NCBI GenBank assembly: GCA_902779945.1 | Contig: CACZDN010000005.1 | Coordinates: forward strand, 1-64,000 | DNA from: Oscillospiraceae bacterium | GTDB taxonomy: Bacteria; Bacillota; Clostridia; Oscillospirales; Oscillospiraceae | DNA length: 64,000 bases | Reading direction: 5' to 3' | Shown: positions 24,352 through 32,690 of the stretch, one piece after another | Numbering within the stretch: position 1 is the stretch's first letter | Layout of the letters: every line of letters starts with the position of its first letter | Made by a program: the position numbers and the translations under genes | The notes under the pieces: generated by a model | Seen by the model: only the letters and a program-made list of their open reading frames with translations | What the model was told of the DNA's origin: nothing | Databases searched by the model: none

Positions 24352-25425
24352 TCACGTCTGGATGCTCAGCATCTGTTCAAGCAGGCCGTCGTCCTCGAAG
24401 ACCATGATGTCCCGCACGCCGAGCGTGACGGGCCGGCCGTTCGCCAGTTTTTTGTACTCCCAGCCGTTCGTGATCACGCGCACCAGCGTGTCGCCGACGC
24501 GCACGCGGCAGTCGTCCACGTCGCCCAGGTAGTACTGCGCCTCCAGCGTACCGGTCAGAACGCCGTCCTCCGCAAAGAAGATGTTCTCCGGGCGTATGGC
24601 GACCTCCACCTTTCCGGTCCGCGGGCCGCCGTAGGGGATGGACTGCCCGCCCATGCCCGGGAAGACGATGCGGCCGTCCTTCGCCTCGCCCTTGAAGAAG
24701 TCCACCTTCCCCAGAAAGTCCGCGACGAACTGGTTGGCCGGCGTGTTGTAGATCTCCTGCGGGGTACCGCTCTGCTGGACGACGCCGCGGTTGATGAGAA
24801 AGATGCGGTCGCTCATCGCCATGGCCTCGGTCTGGTCGTGCGTGACGTAGACGACCGTGATGCCGAGCTCGCGCTGGATCTCCTTGATCTCAAAGCGCAT
24901 GGACTCGCGCAGCTTCGCGTCGAGGTTGGACAGCGGCTCGTCCAGCAGCAGGAGCTTTGGTGCGGCCACCAGCGCGCGGGCCAGGGCGACGCGCTGCTGC
25001 TGCCCGCCGGAGAGCTGGTTCGGGAAGCGGTCGGCGTACTGGCTCAGATGCACGACGCCCAGCACCTTTTCCACGCTCGCCCTGATCTCCGCCTTCGGCG
25101 CCTTCCGGATCGCGAGGGGGTAGGCCACGTTGTCGAAGACGTTCATGTGCGGCCACACGGCATAGCTCTGGAAGACCATGCCGATGCTCCGCTTCTCGGG
25201 CGGGACGAAGGTCTTCCCGCCCGAGACGAGCCGGTCGTCGATATACAGCTCGCCCGACGTCGGTTTCTCAAAGCCCGCGATGATGCGCAGCATGGTGGTT
25301 TTCCCGCAGCCGGAAGGGCCGAGGAGCGTGATGAATTCCCCGTCTTTGAAGGTCTCGTTGAAGCTTTTGAGCACCACGTTGTCGCCGAAGGCCTTGGTGA
25401 TATTTTTGATCGTTACAGCTGCCAT
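24352..25425 (-). CDS. Iron-type ABC transporter ATPase (FbpC/PotA-like)
   Basis: This 357-residue ATPase has Walker A GPSGCGKTT, Q-loop VFQSYAVWPH, signature LSGGQQQR, Walker B LLLLDEPLSNLD and the switch His in THDQTEAMAMSD. A TOBE-like C-terminal domain follows (AIRPENIFF). It is cotranscribed behind the double permease. Together with the binding protein it forms an FbpABC-type importer, most likely for ferric iron or another anion/metal complex such as 2-aminoethylphosphonate; the substrate is not settled by sequence. Confidence 0.88.
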   Translation of the reverse strand: MAAVTIKNITKAFGDNVVLKSFNETFKDGEFITLLGPSGCGKTTMLRIIAGFEKPTSGELYIDDRLVSGGKTFVPPEKRSIGMVFQSYAVWPHMNVFDNVAYPLAIRKAPKAEIRASVEKVLGVVHLSQYADRFPNQLSGGQQQRVALARALVAAPKLLLLDEPLSNLDAKLRESMRFEIKEIQRELGITVVYVTHDQTEAMAMSDRIFLINRGVVQQSGTPQEIYNTPANQFVADFLGKVDFFKGEAKDGRIVFPGMGGQSIPYGGPRTGKVEVAIRPENIFFAEDGVLTGTLEAQYYLGDVDDCRVRVGDTLVRVITNGWEYKKLANGRPVTLGVRDIMVFEDDGLLEQMLSIQT

Positions 25426-25441
25426 CAGGCACGCCCCTTTC

Positions 25442-27937
25442 TCAGATGGAGAACTCGCCCTTCGTCAGGCGGTTGAGGATGAAGTTGAGGAACACGACGA
25501 TCAGCAGGATACCGAAGGCCATGGCGCAGCTCATCGGCTGGCTCGTGAAGGTCCAGTATTCGTAGAGCTGGAAGCCGATCGTCTTGGTGGTGCTGGAATA
25601 GAGCAGTGTGGTCATTGAGAGCTCATAGAAGCTGGGGATGAAGATGAGGAACCACCCGGCCGCAATGGACGGGAAGATCAGCGGGCCCGTGACGCGGAAC
25701 ATGGTCCGCAGCCACGACGCGCCGGAGATCTGGCTGGACTCCTCCAGCGACACGTGGATCTGGCTCATCGCGGAGACGACGGTGCGCATCCCCATCATCA
25801 TGTATTTGATCATGTAGGCGATGATCATGATGTACGCCGTGTTGTAGATGTTGATGCCGAAGTTGCCCTTCATCGTCATGATGAGGCCCAGGGCGATGAC
25901 GACCGACGGCGTGCCGGAGCCGAGGGTGATGAGAAAGTCCGGGATCTTCCGCCCGCGGAGCCGGGTGCGCTGGAGCAGATAGCTCATCGTGCACGCGACG
26001 ACGATGCCCACCGTCGCGGCGACCGAGGCGTAGAGCAGGGAATTTTTGAAGCAGTTGAGCGTTTCGATCCTGCCGAAGACCGTCTTCCAGTTCGACAGCG
26101 TGAAGTTGTTCGCCCGGAACATGCTCTTGCCGACGTCGATTTTGAAGGAGGTAGTGAGGATCGTCGCGAAGGGGATGACGATGACGACGACCGCAAACAG
26201 GGACACGATGACCGTCAGCGGCACACGCCACTTGCGCAGGTGCACGATCGCGGGCTGCACGGACTTGCCGGACACAGTGATGTACTGCCGCTTTGCCAGC
26301 AGCACGTCGGATATAAACAGGATGAGGATCGCAAGCACCATCAAAAATACCGCCATGCCGGTGGCGTCGTTGAGACCCTGCTGCCCGAGGGAGACGTACT
26401 CCACAATGCGCGTCGTCACGGTATGGACGCGGCCCGGGCTTCCGATGATGGACGGGATGCCGTAGCAGCTCGCCGCGCTGACGAAGACGAGCAGCGCACC
26501 GGAGATGAGCGAGGGCATCATCATCGGCAGCGTCACCGTAAAGAGGGTCTTGAGCGGCGAGGCGCCGCTGATGCGGCTGGCCTCCTCGAGCGAGGGGTCC
26601 ATCTTCTCCATCGCGCGGCTGATGGTGATGAAGGCGTAGGGATAGTAGAAGCTGGACAGGACCCAGATCATGCCGGGCAGCGTATAGACGTTCAGCGGAC
26701 CCGGCGCATCGCTTAGATGAAACAGCACGCGCAGCCACTGGTTGACGGTTCCGACGTTCGGGTTCAGAAGCCGCAGCCACGCCATTGCGCCCACATAGGG
26801 CGGCACCATATAGGTCAGCACGAAGAGTGCGCGGAAAAAGCGCCGCCCGTAGAGATTCGTCCGCCCGACCAGCCACGCCAGCGGGAACGCTGTCAGCGTG
26901 CCGAGCACCATCGTGGCCGACGCCGCGATCAGCGTGTTTTTGAGGGCGTCCAGATTCAGCGAATAGGTATAGAGGCGCCGGAAGGTCTCCAGCGAAAAGG
27001 CGCTGTCCGGGAAGAAGGCCTTGATGAGCATGTAAACGAGCGGCATGAGCTGGAACAGGAGCAGAAAGTCGACGATCACAAGAATGATGATCCACTTGAA
27101 GTCCGGAATCCAGGTCCGCTCGCCCAGCATCAGCAGGGTCAGCAGCACCGCGTCCAGGCAGAGCAGAATGCCGATCAGGACGGCGCTGCGGCTGTTGCTG
27201 ACGACGAGCTGCCAGATGAACGACACCTCGCCCCGCGCCGCCATGCGGAAGGCATCGAGCTGGGCCCCCTTGTCGCGCACGGTCTTTTTCAGGGTGTTGA
27301 CCTGCTCCGTGATGCGGCTGTTCATCGAGTCGTTGCTGACGTACCAGATCTGCATGAGCATGGCCTGCCGCTCCTGCCCCGTGAGCTTTCCGGCAAGCTT
27401 TCCGGCGGCCTCCGGGAGCGCCGCACCCTCGTCCGTGACGGCCTCCAGAAGCTGCCGCCGGAAGCCGTCCAGCCCGGAGGCGGGGATGGCCGCAAGCTCC
27501 TTCCTGTTGGCGGTGCCGACCTTCGGACCGCTCACAAGACTGCTTGTGAAGAGAAGTCTGTGCACAAGCTCTGCGCGCGCCTCCCCCTCTTTGCCGTCCA
27601 GAAGCGCGTCCAGCTCAGCCCCGCTGCCCTTCTTCTGCGCCTCCCAAGCGGAGCGCAGCAGCGTATATGCCGTCTCATCCAGCGCGGCGCGGCTCTCGGC
27701 GTCAAGGGCCTTGCACTGCGGCCCGAGCTTTTTGTCCCAGGCGGCGTCTACCTCGCCGCCCAGCTTGTAGATGGCGCGGTACGCCGCCTCGGAGCTGAAG
27801 CCGGAGGCGCTGTACTCCTTCATGCCCGTGCAGCCCATCACGATGACGGCCGCGCCCAGCAGAAACAGCAGCGCCAGAATAGTCTTTGTCAGGATGGGCG
27901 TCCGATCCCGCCTCGGCGGCGTCATGGCGTCCTTCAT
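25442..27937 (-). CDS. Fused double ABC permease with N-terminal extension
   Basis: This 831-residue protein resembles FbpB, two permease units in one chain, each with an EAA loop (SLEEASRISGASPLKTLFTV and SLEESSQISGASWLRTMFRV). FbpB proteins are usually about 550 residues. The extra part is at the N-terminus: a first helix (about 15-38) is followed by about 210 residues of charged, helical, probably extracytoplasmic sequence before the permease proper. AGAGGTGA precedes the ATG at 27937. A partial terminator separates it from the binding-protein gene upstream. Confidence 0.85.
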   Translation of the reverse strand: MKDAMTPPRRDRTPILTKTILALLFLLGAAVIVMGCTGMKEYSASGFSSEAAYRAIYKLGGEVDAAWDKKLGPQCKALDAESRAALDETAYTLLRSAWEAQKKGSGAELDALLDGKEGEARAELVHRLLFTSSLVSGPKVGTANRKELAAIPASGLDGFRRQLLEAVTDEGAALPEAAGKLAGKLTGQERQAMLMQIWYVSNDSMNSRITEQVNTLKKTVRDKGAQLDAFRMAARGEVSFIWQLVVSNSRSAVLIGILLCLDAVLLTLLMLGERTWIPDFKWIIILVIVDFLLLFQLMPLVYMLIKAFFPDSAFSLETFRRLYTYSLNLDALKNTLIAASATMVLGTLTAFPLAWLVGRTNLYGRRFFRALFVLTYMVPPYVGAMAWLRLLNPNVGTVNQWLRVLFHLSDAPGPLNVYTLPGMIWVLSSFYYPYAFITISRAMEKMDPSLEEASRISGASPLKTLFTVTLPMMMPSLISGALLVFVSAASCYGIPSIIGSPGRVHTVTTRIVEYVSLGQQGLNDATGMAVFLMVLAILILFISDVLLAKRQYITVSGKSVQPAIVHLRKWRVPLTVIVSLFAVVVIVIPFATILTTSFKIDVGKSMFRANNFTLSNWKTVFGRIETLNCFKNSLLYASVAATVGIVVACTMSYLLQRTRLRGRKIPDFLITLGSGTPSVVIALGLIMTMKGNFGINIYNTAYIMIIAYMIKYMMMGMRTVVSAMSQIHVSLEESSQISGASWLRTMFRVTGPLIFPSIAAGWFLIFIPSFYELSMTTLLYSSTTKTIGFQLYEYWTFTSQPMSCAMAFGILLIVVFLNFILNRLTKGEFSI

Positions 27938-27961
27938 CCGCGATCACCTCTTTGCTTAATC

Positions 27962-27991
27962 AAAAAGGGGAAGCCGGGTTACGGCTTCCCC
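27962..27991 (-). terminator. Attenuating terminator after the binding protein
   Basis: On the minus strand GGGGAAGCCG-TAACC-CGGCTTCCCC is followed by TTTTTG. It sits 25 bases after the binding-protein stop and before the permease start, and is likely to make binding protein the most abundant product. Confidence 0.85.
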
Positions 27992-28015
27992 TGCGGAAGC
28001 ATATCGCTGCTGTGA

Positions 28016-29095
28016 TCAGCCTGCCGTGACCGTCTCGGTCCAGGCGGTGTTGATCGCCGCGCGGTTCTGGTAGGCGTTCTCCCAGTCCACGCCGAGATCC
28101 CTCTCAATGAGCCAGTCGGTGTCCACGGAATCAAAAGGAATATCCTCCATGCCCGCGAACACGGAGTGCATGTAGCCCTGGAGGATGAGCTTCTGGGCCT
28201 CCTCACTCAGCAGCCACTGCTCGACCGCCTCGCAGGCCTCGATGTTCACATTCTTGCTGTGGTCCTCGGCGACCGTCATGACAGTGGAGGGGATCAGCAC
28301 CACGCCGTCCTCGGGGTAGATGCACTTGAGGTTCGTGAGCGGGGTGCCGGCGTCCTCGGCCTCCTTGAGGGCCTTGAGGATGGACTCCTCGAGGATCATG
28401 ATGGCGGCGCACTCGCCGGTCTGGAGCTTGGTGATCGCGGTGGAGCCGGACTCGATCATGACCTCATTGGCGGCCAGACCCTTGAGATAGTCCATGCCGT
28501 AGTGGTTGTCCTGCGTGAGGGAGGCGACCGCCGCGAAGGTGGTGCCGCTGCTCATGGGGTTGCCCATGGAGATGTAGCCCTTGAGGGCGGGGTCATTGGC
28601 AAAGGCGTCGAAGGTCTGCGGAATGGTCACGCCCTTTGCGGCCCAGGCGTCCGTCATCTCGGGGTTACAGGCCAGCACCATGTTGCAGACGCGCACGGGG
28701 TACCAGTAGCCCTCCTCGTCATAGGGGAAGCGCAGCAGCTCGCCCGGATTTTCGATCTCGACGGGCTCCAGATACCCGGCCTCCTTGAGCTCGAGCGACA
28801 GGGCCGGCTCCGCGACCAGCATCATGTCGCAGCCGAGAGTGCCGGTCTCCATCTCGCCGTAGATCTTGGTGATCAGGGAGCTGGTGCCGCCATAAAAGAA
28901 GAAGCTGCCGTCGTTGCCGGGGGTGAGATTGGGGAATTCCTTTTTCAGCGCTTCGTCCATCATGTCGATGACGAACTGATACATCGAGGAGTAGATGACA
29001 AGCTCGCCCTCCACGTCCTCGTTCACCGCAAAGGCGGCCGAGCCCAGGGAGAACACAAAAACAAGCGCAAGGAGTACCGCAAGAAGCTTTTTCAC
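28016..29095 (-). CDS. Periplasmic-type binding protein of iron-like ABC importer
   Basis: This 359-residue family 1 binding protein of the FbpA/PhnS sort (ELVIYSSMYQFVIDMMDEALKKEF near the N-terminus, GNPMSSGTTFAAVA in the hinge half). The start is GTG at 29095, with GGAGGT 7 bases upstream; the ATG at 29110 lies across that ribosome site. The signal peptide ends SAAFA-VNE with no lipobox cysteine, so the mature protein would not be lipid-anchored. It heads a three-gene operon with the fused permease and ATPase. Confidence 0.85.
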   Translation of the reverse strand: MKKLLAVLLALVFVFSLGSAAFAVNEDVEGELVIYSSMYQFVIDMMDEALKKEFPNLTPGNDGSFFFYGGTSSLITKIYGEMETGTLGCDMMLVAEPALSLELKEAGYLEPVEIENPGELLRFPYDEEGYWYPVRVCNMVLACNPEMTDAWAAKGVTIPQTFDAFANDPALKGYISMGNPMSSGTTFAAVASLTQDNHYGMDYLKGLAANEVMIESGSTAITKLQTGECAAIMILEESILKALKEAEDAGTPLTNLKCIYPEDGVVLIPSTVMTVAEDHSKNVNIEACEAVEQWLLSEEAQKLILQGYMHSVFAGMEDIPFDSVDTDWLIERDLGVDWENAYQNRAAINTAWTETVTAG

Positions 29096-29149
29096 GTTTT
29101 TTACCTCCATTATCCGGTATTTCCGTATCCCTCATCGGGTTATACAAGA

Positions 29150-29178
29150 ATCATAGCATAGCCGAGGGTGAAAAGCAA
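29150..29178 (-). promoter_or_regulatory. Promoter of the iron-type ABC operon
   Basis: On the minus strand TTGCTT (29173-29178), 17 bases, TATGAT (29150-29155), about 55 bases upstream of the GTG start. Confidence 0.65.
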
Positions 29179-29228
29179 GCATGTTGTACAAAGATTGAAA
29201 GCATCCCGGTCCGGCCCGCCGCGCCGCC

Positions 29229-29257
29229 TTGACAAGACGGAGCGCGGATGCTATAGT
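29229..29257 (+). promoter_or_regulatory. Promoter of the T-box/met operon
   Basis: TTGACA (29229-29234), 17 bases, TATAGT (29252-29257), directly upstream of the T-box leader. Confidence 0.85.
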
Positions 29258-29264
29258 ACCACCA

Positions 29265-29533
29265 TCAAGTTCATAACACCTGAAACTGGCGAAGAAGAGA
29301 AGAGTAGTCCGGCGGATGCCTTACCAGAGAGTCCCGGCAGCTGAAAAGGGACAGGAGCAAGTCGGATGAACATGGCCTCGGAGCTGCGGGCGTGAAGGGT
29401 TAGCGTCCGACGGGTACTCCCGTTACAGAGGATGCGCGTGTCGGCGCGCTCAGAGGCGGCGGCTTCGCCGTAAAGCAAGGTGGTACCACGAGATTGATTA
29501 TCCCGTCCTTACATATGTAAGGGCGTTTTTTTG
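29265..29533 (+). ncRNA. T-box riboswitch controlling methionine transport
   Basis: The leader has the hallmark order of a T-box: a GA-rich K-turn region (GAAGAAGAGAAGAGTAGT), Stem I, the conserved AAGCAAGGTGGTACCACG that pairs with the uncharged tRNA acceptor end (around 29475-29490), and a terminator hairpin CGTCCTTAC/GTAAGGGCG with a T run (29503-29533). The downstream metNIQ genes argue for tRNA-Met; ATG triplets at 29366 and 29372 in the Stem I 3' side are candidate specifiers. Uncharged tRNA would favour the antiterminator and switch on methionine uptake. Confidence 0.92.
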
Positions 29534-29551
29534 TTTTGGAGAGACAGGGCT

Positions 29552-30634
29552 ATGATTGAAATTCAGGGCTTGTACAAGAGCTTCGGCGCGGCGGCCGGCG
29601 CCGTCCGCGCGGTGGAGGATGTATCGCTGGACATTTGCGAGGGGGACGTCTTCGGCATCGTGGGCTACTCCGGCGCGGGCAAGAGCACGCTGGTGCGCTG
29701 CATCAACTTTCTGGAGCGGCCGGACGCCGGGACCATCCGCGTCAAGGGCTTCGGCGCGATCCGCTGCGAGAAGGGGAGGGCCTTCTATCGGCCGGACGCC
29801 GGCGGAAGCTGGCAGGCCCTCACCGAAAAGCATCTCAAGCTCCTGAGGCAGGACATGGGCATGATCTTCCAGCATTTCAACCTCCTCGACCGCAGCACCG
29901 TCTTCGAGAACGTCGCCTACCCCCTCAGGTACCGGGGCATGACAAGAGGGGAGATCAGATCCCGCGTGCTGGAGCTGCTGGATCTGGTCGACCTCCGGGA
30001 GAAGATCAACGCCTATCCGTCAGAGCTCTCGGGCGGCCAGAAGCAGCGTGTGGCCATCGCCAGGGCCCTGGCCAACAACCCCCGCATCCTGCTGTCCGAT
30101 GAGGCGACCTCCGCCCTGGACCCGGACGCGACGGAGTCCATCCTCCGTCTCCTGAAGGAGCTCAACCGCAAGCTGAACCTCACCATCGTCCTCATCACGC
30201 ATGAGATGGCGGTGGTCAAGGCAATCTGCTCCAAGGTTGCCGTCATGGAGCAGGGCCGCGTCGTGGAGCAGGGGAGCGTCTACCGCGTCTTCTCCGAGCC
30301 GCAGGCCGCCATCACCCGCAAGTTTGTGGACAGCTCCTCCGGCCTCGGCCGCATCGACAAGCTGATCGCTGAGCACGCGCCCGTCCTCAGCGGCAGCGGC
30401 ACGCTCATCCGTCTCACCTACAACAAGGACTGCGTGGGCGAGGCGCTGATTTCCGAGGTCTCCCGCCGCTACGGCGTGAATATGAACATCCTGCTGGGCA
30501 GTCTGGAGCTCTTGCAGGGCAGCCCCCTCGGGGGACTGATCGTGCTCGTGGAGGGCGACATGGAAGCGCGGCGCAGCGCCATCGCCTGTCTGTGTGAGCA
30601 CAACGTGATCGTGGAGGTGATCGAGCATGGCTGA
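29552..30634 (+). CDS. metN: Methionine ABC transporter ATPase
   Basis: This 360-residue ATPase has Walker A GYSGAGKST, signature LSGGQKQR, Walker B ILLSDEATSALD and the switch His in THEMAVVK. The C-terminal NIL regulatory domain (about 275-360) is the methionine-sensing domain of MetN. An insertion between Walker A and the Q-loop (about 70-100) is longer than usual. The ATG at 29552 follows GGAGAG, 19 bases after the T-box terminator. MetI overlaps it by 8 bases. Confidence 0.93.
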   Translation: MIEIQGLYKSFGAAAGAVRAVEDVSLDICEGDVFGIVGYSGAGKSTLVRCINFLERPDAGTIRVKGFGAIRCEKGRAFYRPDAGGSWQALTEKHLKLLRQDMGMIFQHFNLLDRSTVFENVAYPLRYRGMTRGEIRSRVLELLDLVDLREKINAYPSELSGGQKQRVAIARALANNPRILLSDEATSALDPDATESILRLLKELNRKLNLTIVLITHEMAVVKAICSKVAVMEQGRVVEQGSVYRVFSEPQAAITRKFVDSSSGLGRIDKLIAEHAPVLSGSGTLIRLTYNKDCVGEALISEVSRRYGVNMNILLGSLELLQGSPLGGLIVLVEGDMEARRSAIACLCEHNVIVEVIEHG

Positions 30635-31340
30635 GTGGCTGGCGAGTATCATGCCCAATGTGGTGGACTACAGCGAAAAATTCTGGTCGAGCTGTCTGGC
30701 GACCGGCCAGATGTTCCTGATCGCGGGCGGCTTCACGCTGATGTTCGGCAGCGTCTTCGGCGTTCTGCTGACCGCGGCGCGGCCGGGCGGCATCATGGAA
30801 AACCGCTGGGTCTACACCCTTGTCAACACCGTGACGAACATCTTCCGCTCCATCCCCTTTGTGATCCTGCTGATCTTTCTGATCCCGCTGACCCGCGCGA
30901 TCGTCGGCACGGCCATCGGCGTCAAGGGCGCGATCGTGCCGCTGGTCTTCGGCGCGGTGCCCTTCTTCACCAGACAGGTGGAGGCGGCGCTCGCCAACGT
31001 CAGCCCCGGCAAGATCGAGGCCGCGTCCGCCATGGGCAGCGGCAAGGCCGGGATCATCCTCCGCGTCTATCTGCACGAGGCCGTGCCCGACCTCATCCGC
31101 GCCGTCACGATCACCGCGATCAGCCTCATCGGCCTGACCACCATGGCCGGCGCGGTCGGCGCGGGCGGCATCGGCAGCTTTGCCATCAACTACGGGCAGA
31201 ACCTGCACCACCAGGACATTGTCAACGTCTGTGTGCTGGTGCTGCTGGTGTTCGTGTCCGTGCTCCAGGGTCTCGGCAACATGCTTGCCCGCCGCACCAC
31301 CAATCACCGTCTGTTCCAACGCAAGGTTGAGACGAAATAG
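30627..31340 (+). CDS. metI: Methionine ABC transporter permease
   Basis: This 237-residue protein has five membrane helices and the MetI-type core: FRSIPFVILLIFLIPLTR, GAVPFFTRQVEAAL and the coupling region KIEAASAMGSGKAGIILRVY. It overlaps the metN stop and is followed 35 bases on by metQ. AGGTGATCGAGC precedes the ATG. Confidence 0.93.
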   Translation: MAEWLASIMPNVVDYSEKFWSSCLATGQMFLIAGGFTLMFGSVFGVLLTAARPGGIMENRWVYTLVNTVTNIFRSIPFVILLIFLIPLTRAIVGTAIGVKGAIVPLVFGAVPFFTRQVEAALANVSPGKIEAASAMGSGKAGIILRVYLHEAVPDLIRAVTITAISLIGLTTMAGAVGAGGIGSFAINYGQNLHHQDIVNVCVLVLLVFVSVLQGLGNMLARRTTNHRLFQRKVETK

Positions 31341-31375
31341 AAAAGTAAAAAATTTTTTGAAAAGGAGAAATCACC

Positions 31376-32296
31376 ATGACCAAGACAGTCCGTACCCTGA
31401 TCAGCACCCTGCTGCTCGCCGCGCTGTTTGCCGCGCTTGTCCCCGCTGCCTTTGCCGCGGGCCCCGTCCTCATCGGCATCCCTGACGACGCCACGAACGG
31501 CGGCCGCGCCATCAAGCTCCTCGAATCCGTCGGCCTCATCGAGGTCAACCCCGACGCCGGCTGGACCCCTGAGCTCAAGGACGTCACCAAATACCTCTAC
31601 AACATCGAGATCATGCCCACCCAGGCCAACACCCTGCCCGCCACGCTGGACGACTTCGGCGCCTCCACCATTAACGGCACCTATGCCATCCCCACCGGCC
31701 TTGTCCCCTCGAGAGACGGTCTGGCGATCGAGTCTCAGGCCGGCGCCACGGACGAGAACGGCAACCCCTTTGTGAACGTGGTCGTCGCCCGCACTGCGGA
31801 TAAGGACAACCCCCTCTACAAGACCATCCAGGAGGCATTCCAGTCCGACATCGTGGGCCAGTACCTGATCGCAAAGTACAGCGAGGCCTTCATCCCCGCC
31901 TTCGACTATCAGAACACCGACAGGACCAATGAGGAGCTGCTCGCCCTCATCGACGGCTACAAGTCCGACAAGGCCGGCAAGACCGTCGTGAAGGTCGGCG
32001 TCTGCGGCGCGTCCAACGATCACTGGAAAGCTGCCCAGTATGTCCTCGACCAGAACAACGCGAACATCTACATCGAGCTCGTGGAGTTCGACGCCTACAA
32101 TCTCCCGAACGAGGCCCTCAACAGCGGTGACATCGACCTCAATTCCTTCCAGCACAAGGCCTATCTCGCCAAGGAGGTCGACTCCCAGGGCTACAAGATC
32201 GAGACCGTGTTCGACACGCTCATGGCCCCGCTGACTCTCTACTCCAGACAGTTCGACTCCGTCGACGCCCTCAAGACCGCCGCGGGCGAGAAATAA
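31376..32296 (+). CDS. metQ: MetQ methionine-binding protein, circularly permuted
   Basis: This 306-residue NlpA/MetQ-family binding protein has its two lobes in swapped order. After the signal peptide (1-28, no lipobox Cys), residues 30-178 match the usual second half of MetQ, beginning PVLIGIPDDATNGGRAIKLL (normally ..VAIPNDPTNGGRALLLL). A linker (179-202) leads to residues 203-306, which match the usual first half: VVKVGVCGASNDHWKAA, YNLPNEALNSGDIDLNSFQH and LTLYSRQFDSVDALK. The chain ends exactly where the normal protein would run into its second half. The open frame is intact and behind metNI, so it is probably functional. AAAAGGAGA precedes the ATG. Confidence 0.9.
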   Translation: MTKTVRTLISTLLLAALFAALVPAAFAAGPVLIGIPDDATNGGRAIKLLESVGLIEVNPDAGWTPELKDVTKYLYNIEIMPTQANTLPATLDDFGASTINGTYAIPTGLVPSRDGLAIESQAGATDENGNPFVNVVVARTADKDNPLYKTIQEAFQSDIVGQYLIAKYSEAFIPAFDYQNTDRTNEELLALIDGYKSDKAGKTVVKVGVCGASNDHWKAAQYVLDQNNANIYIELVEFDAYNLPNEALNSGDIDLNSFQHKAYLAKEVDSQGYKIETVFDTLMAPLTLYSRQFDSVDALKTAAGEK

Positions 32297-32309
32297 TCCC
32301 ATTCCCTGA

Positions 32310-32362
32310 TAGAAGACAGACAGGCAATTCCGAGCAGTATTTGTATCAGGCGAGGCAAAGCC
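32310..32362 (+). repeat. Diverged copy of the GATTTCCGAG repeat family
   Basis: The sequence around ATTCCGAGCAGTATTTGTAT and AGGCAAAGCCCGCAGAG aligns with better copies at 62322-62393 and 52768-52840. The remaining gap (32363-32640) contains a TTCAAAGC..GCTTTGAA palindrome at about 32457-32478 and no gene. Confidence 0.5.
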
Positions 32363-32642
32363 CGCAGAGCATCATGACGTTCTTGCAAGCTCCGATTCGA
32401 CTCGCTTCCGTCAGGCATGACGAAAACCCGCTCACTCCGCTGTCCGTCCTCTCAAATTCAAAGCATCGGCTTTGAATTTGGAAGGAAAATGGAAGGAGCG
32501 TATATGCAGCTTTTCCGGCTCTTCGCGAGCGGAAAAGCGGAATGCAGAGAGTTTCGTTTGCCGCGTTCAAGGGTTTTAACATGGCATCGCGCAAGTTTTG
32601 CCGGACAGACTACATGCTTTCTATCAAAAAAGAGTATAAAGC

Positions 32643-32678
32643 AAAAACCCCGGAGATCAGCCGATCTCCGGGGGTTTG
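32643..32678. terminator. Bidirectional terminator between metQ and cyclase
   Basis: CCCCGGAGATC-AGCC-GATCTCCGGGG is flanked by AAAAA and GTTTGCCTTTT, serving the plus-strand met operon and the convergent cyclase gene. Confidence 0.82.
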
Positions 32679-32690
32679 CCTTTTATGCGC

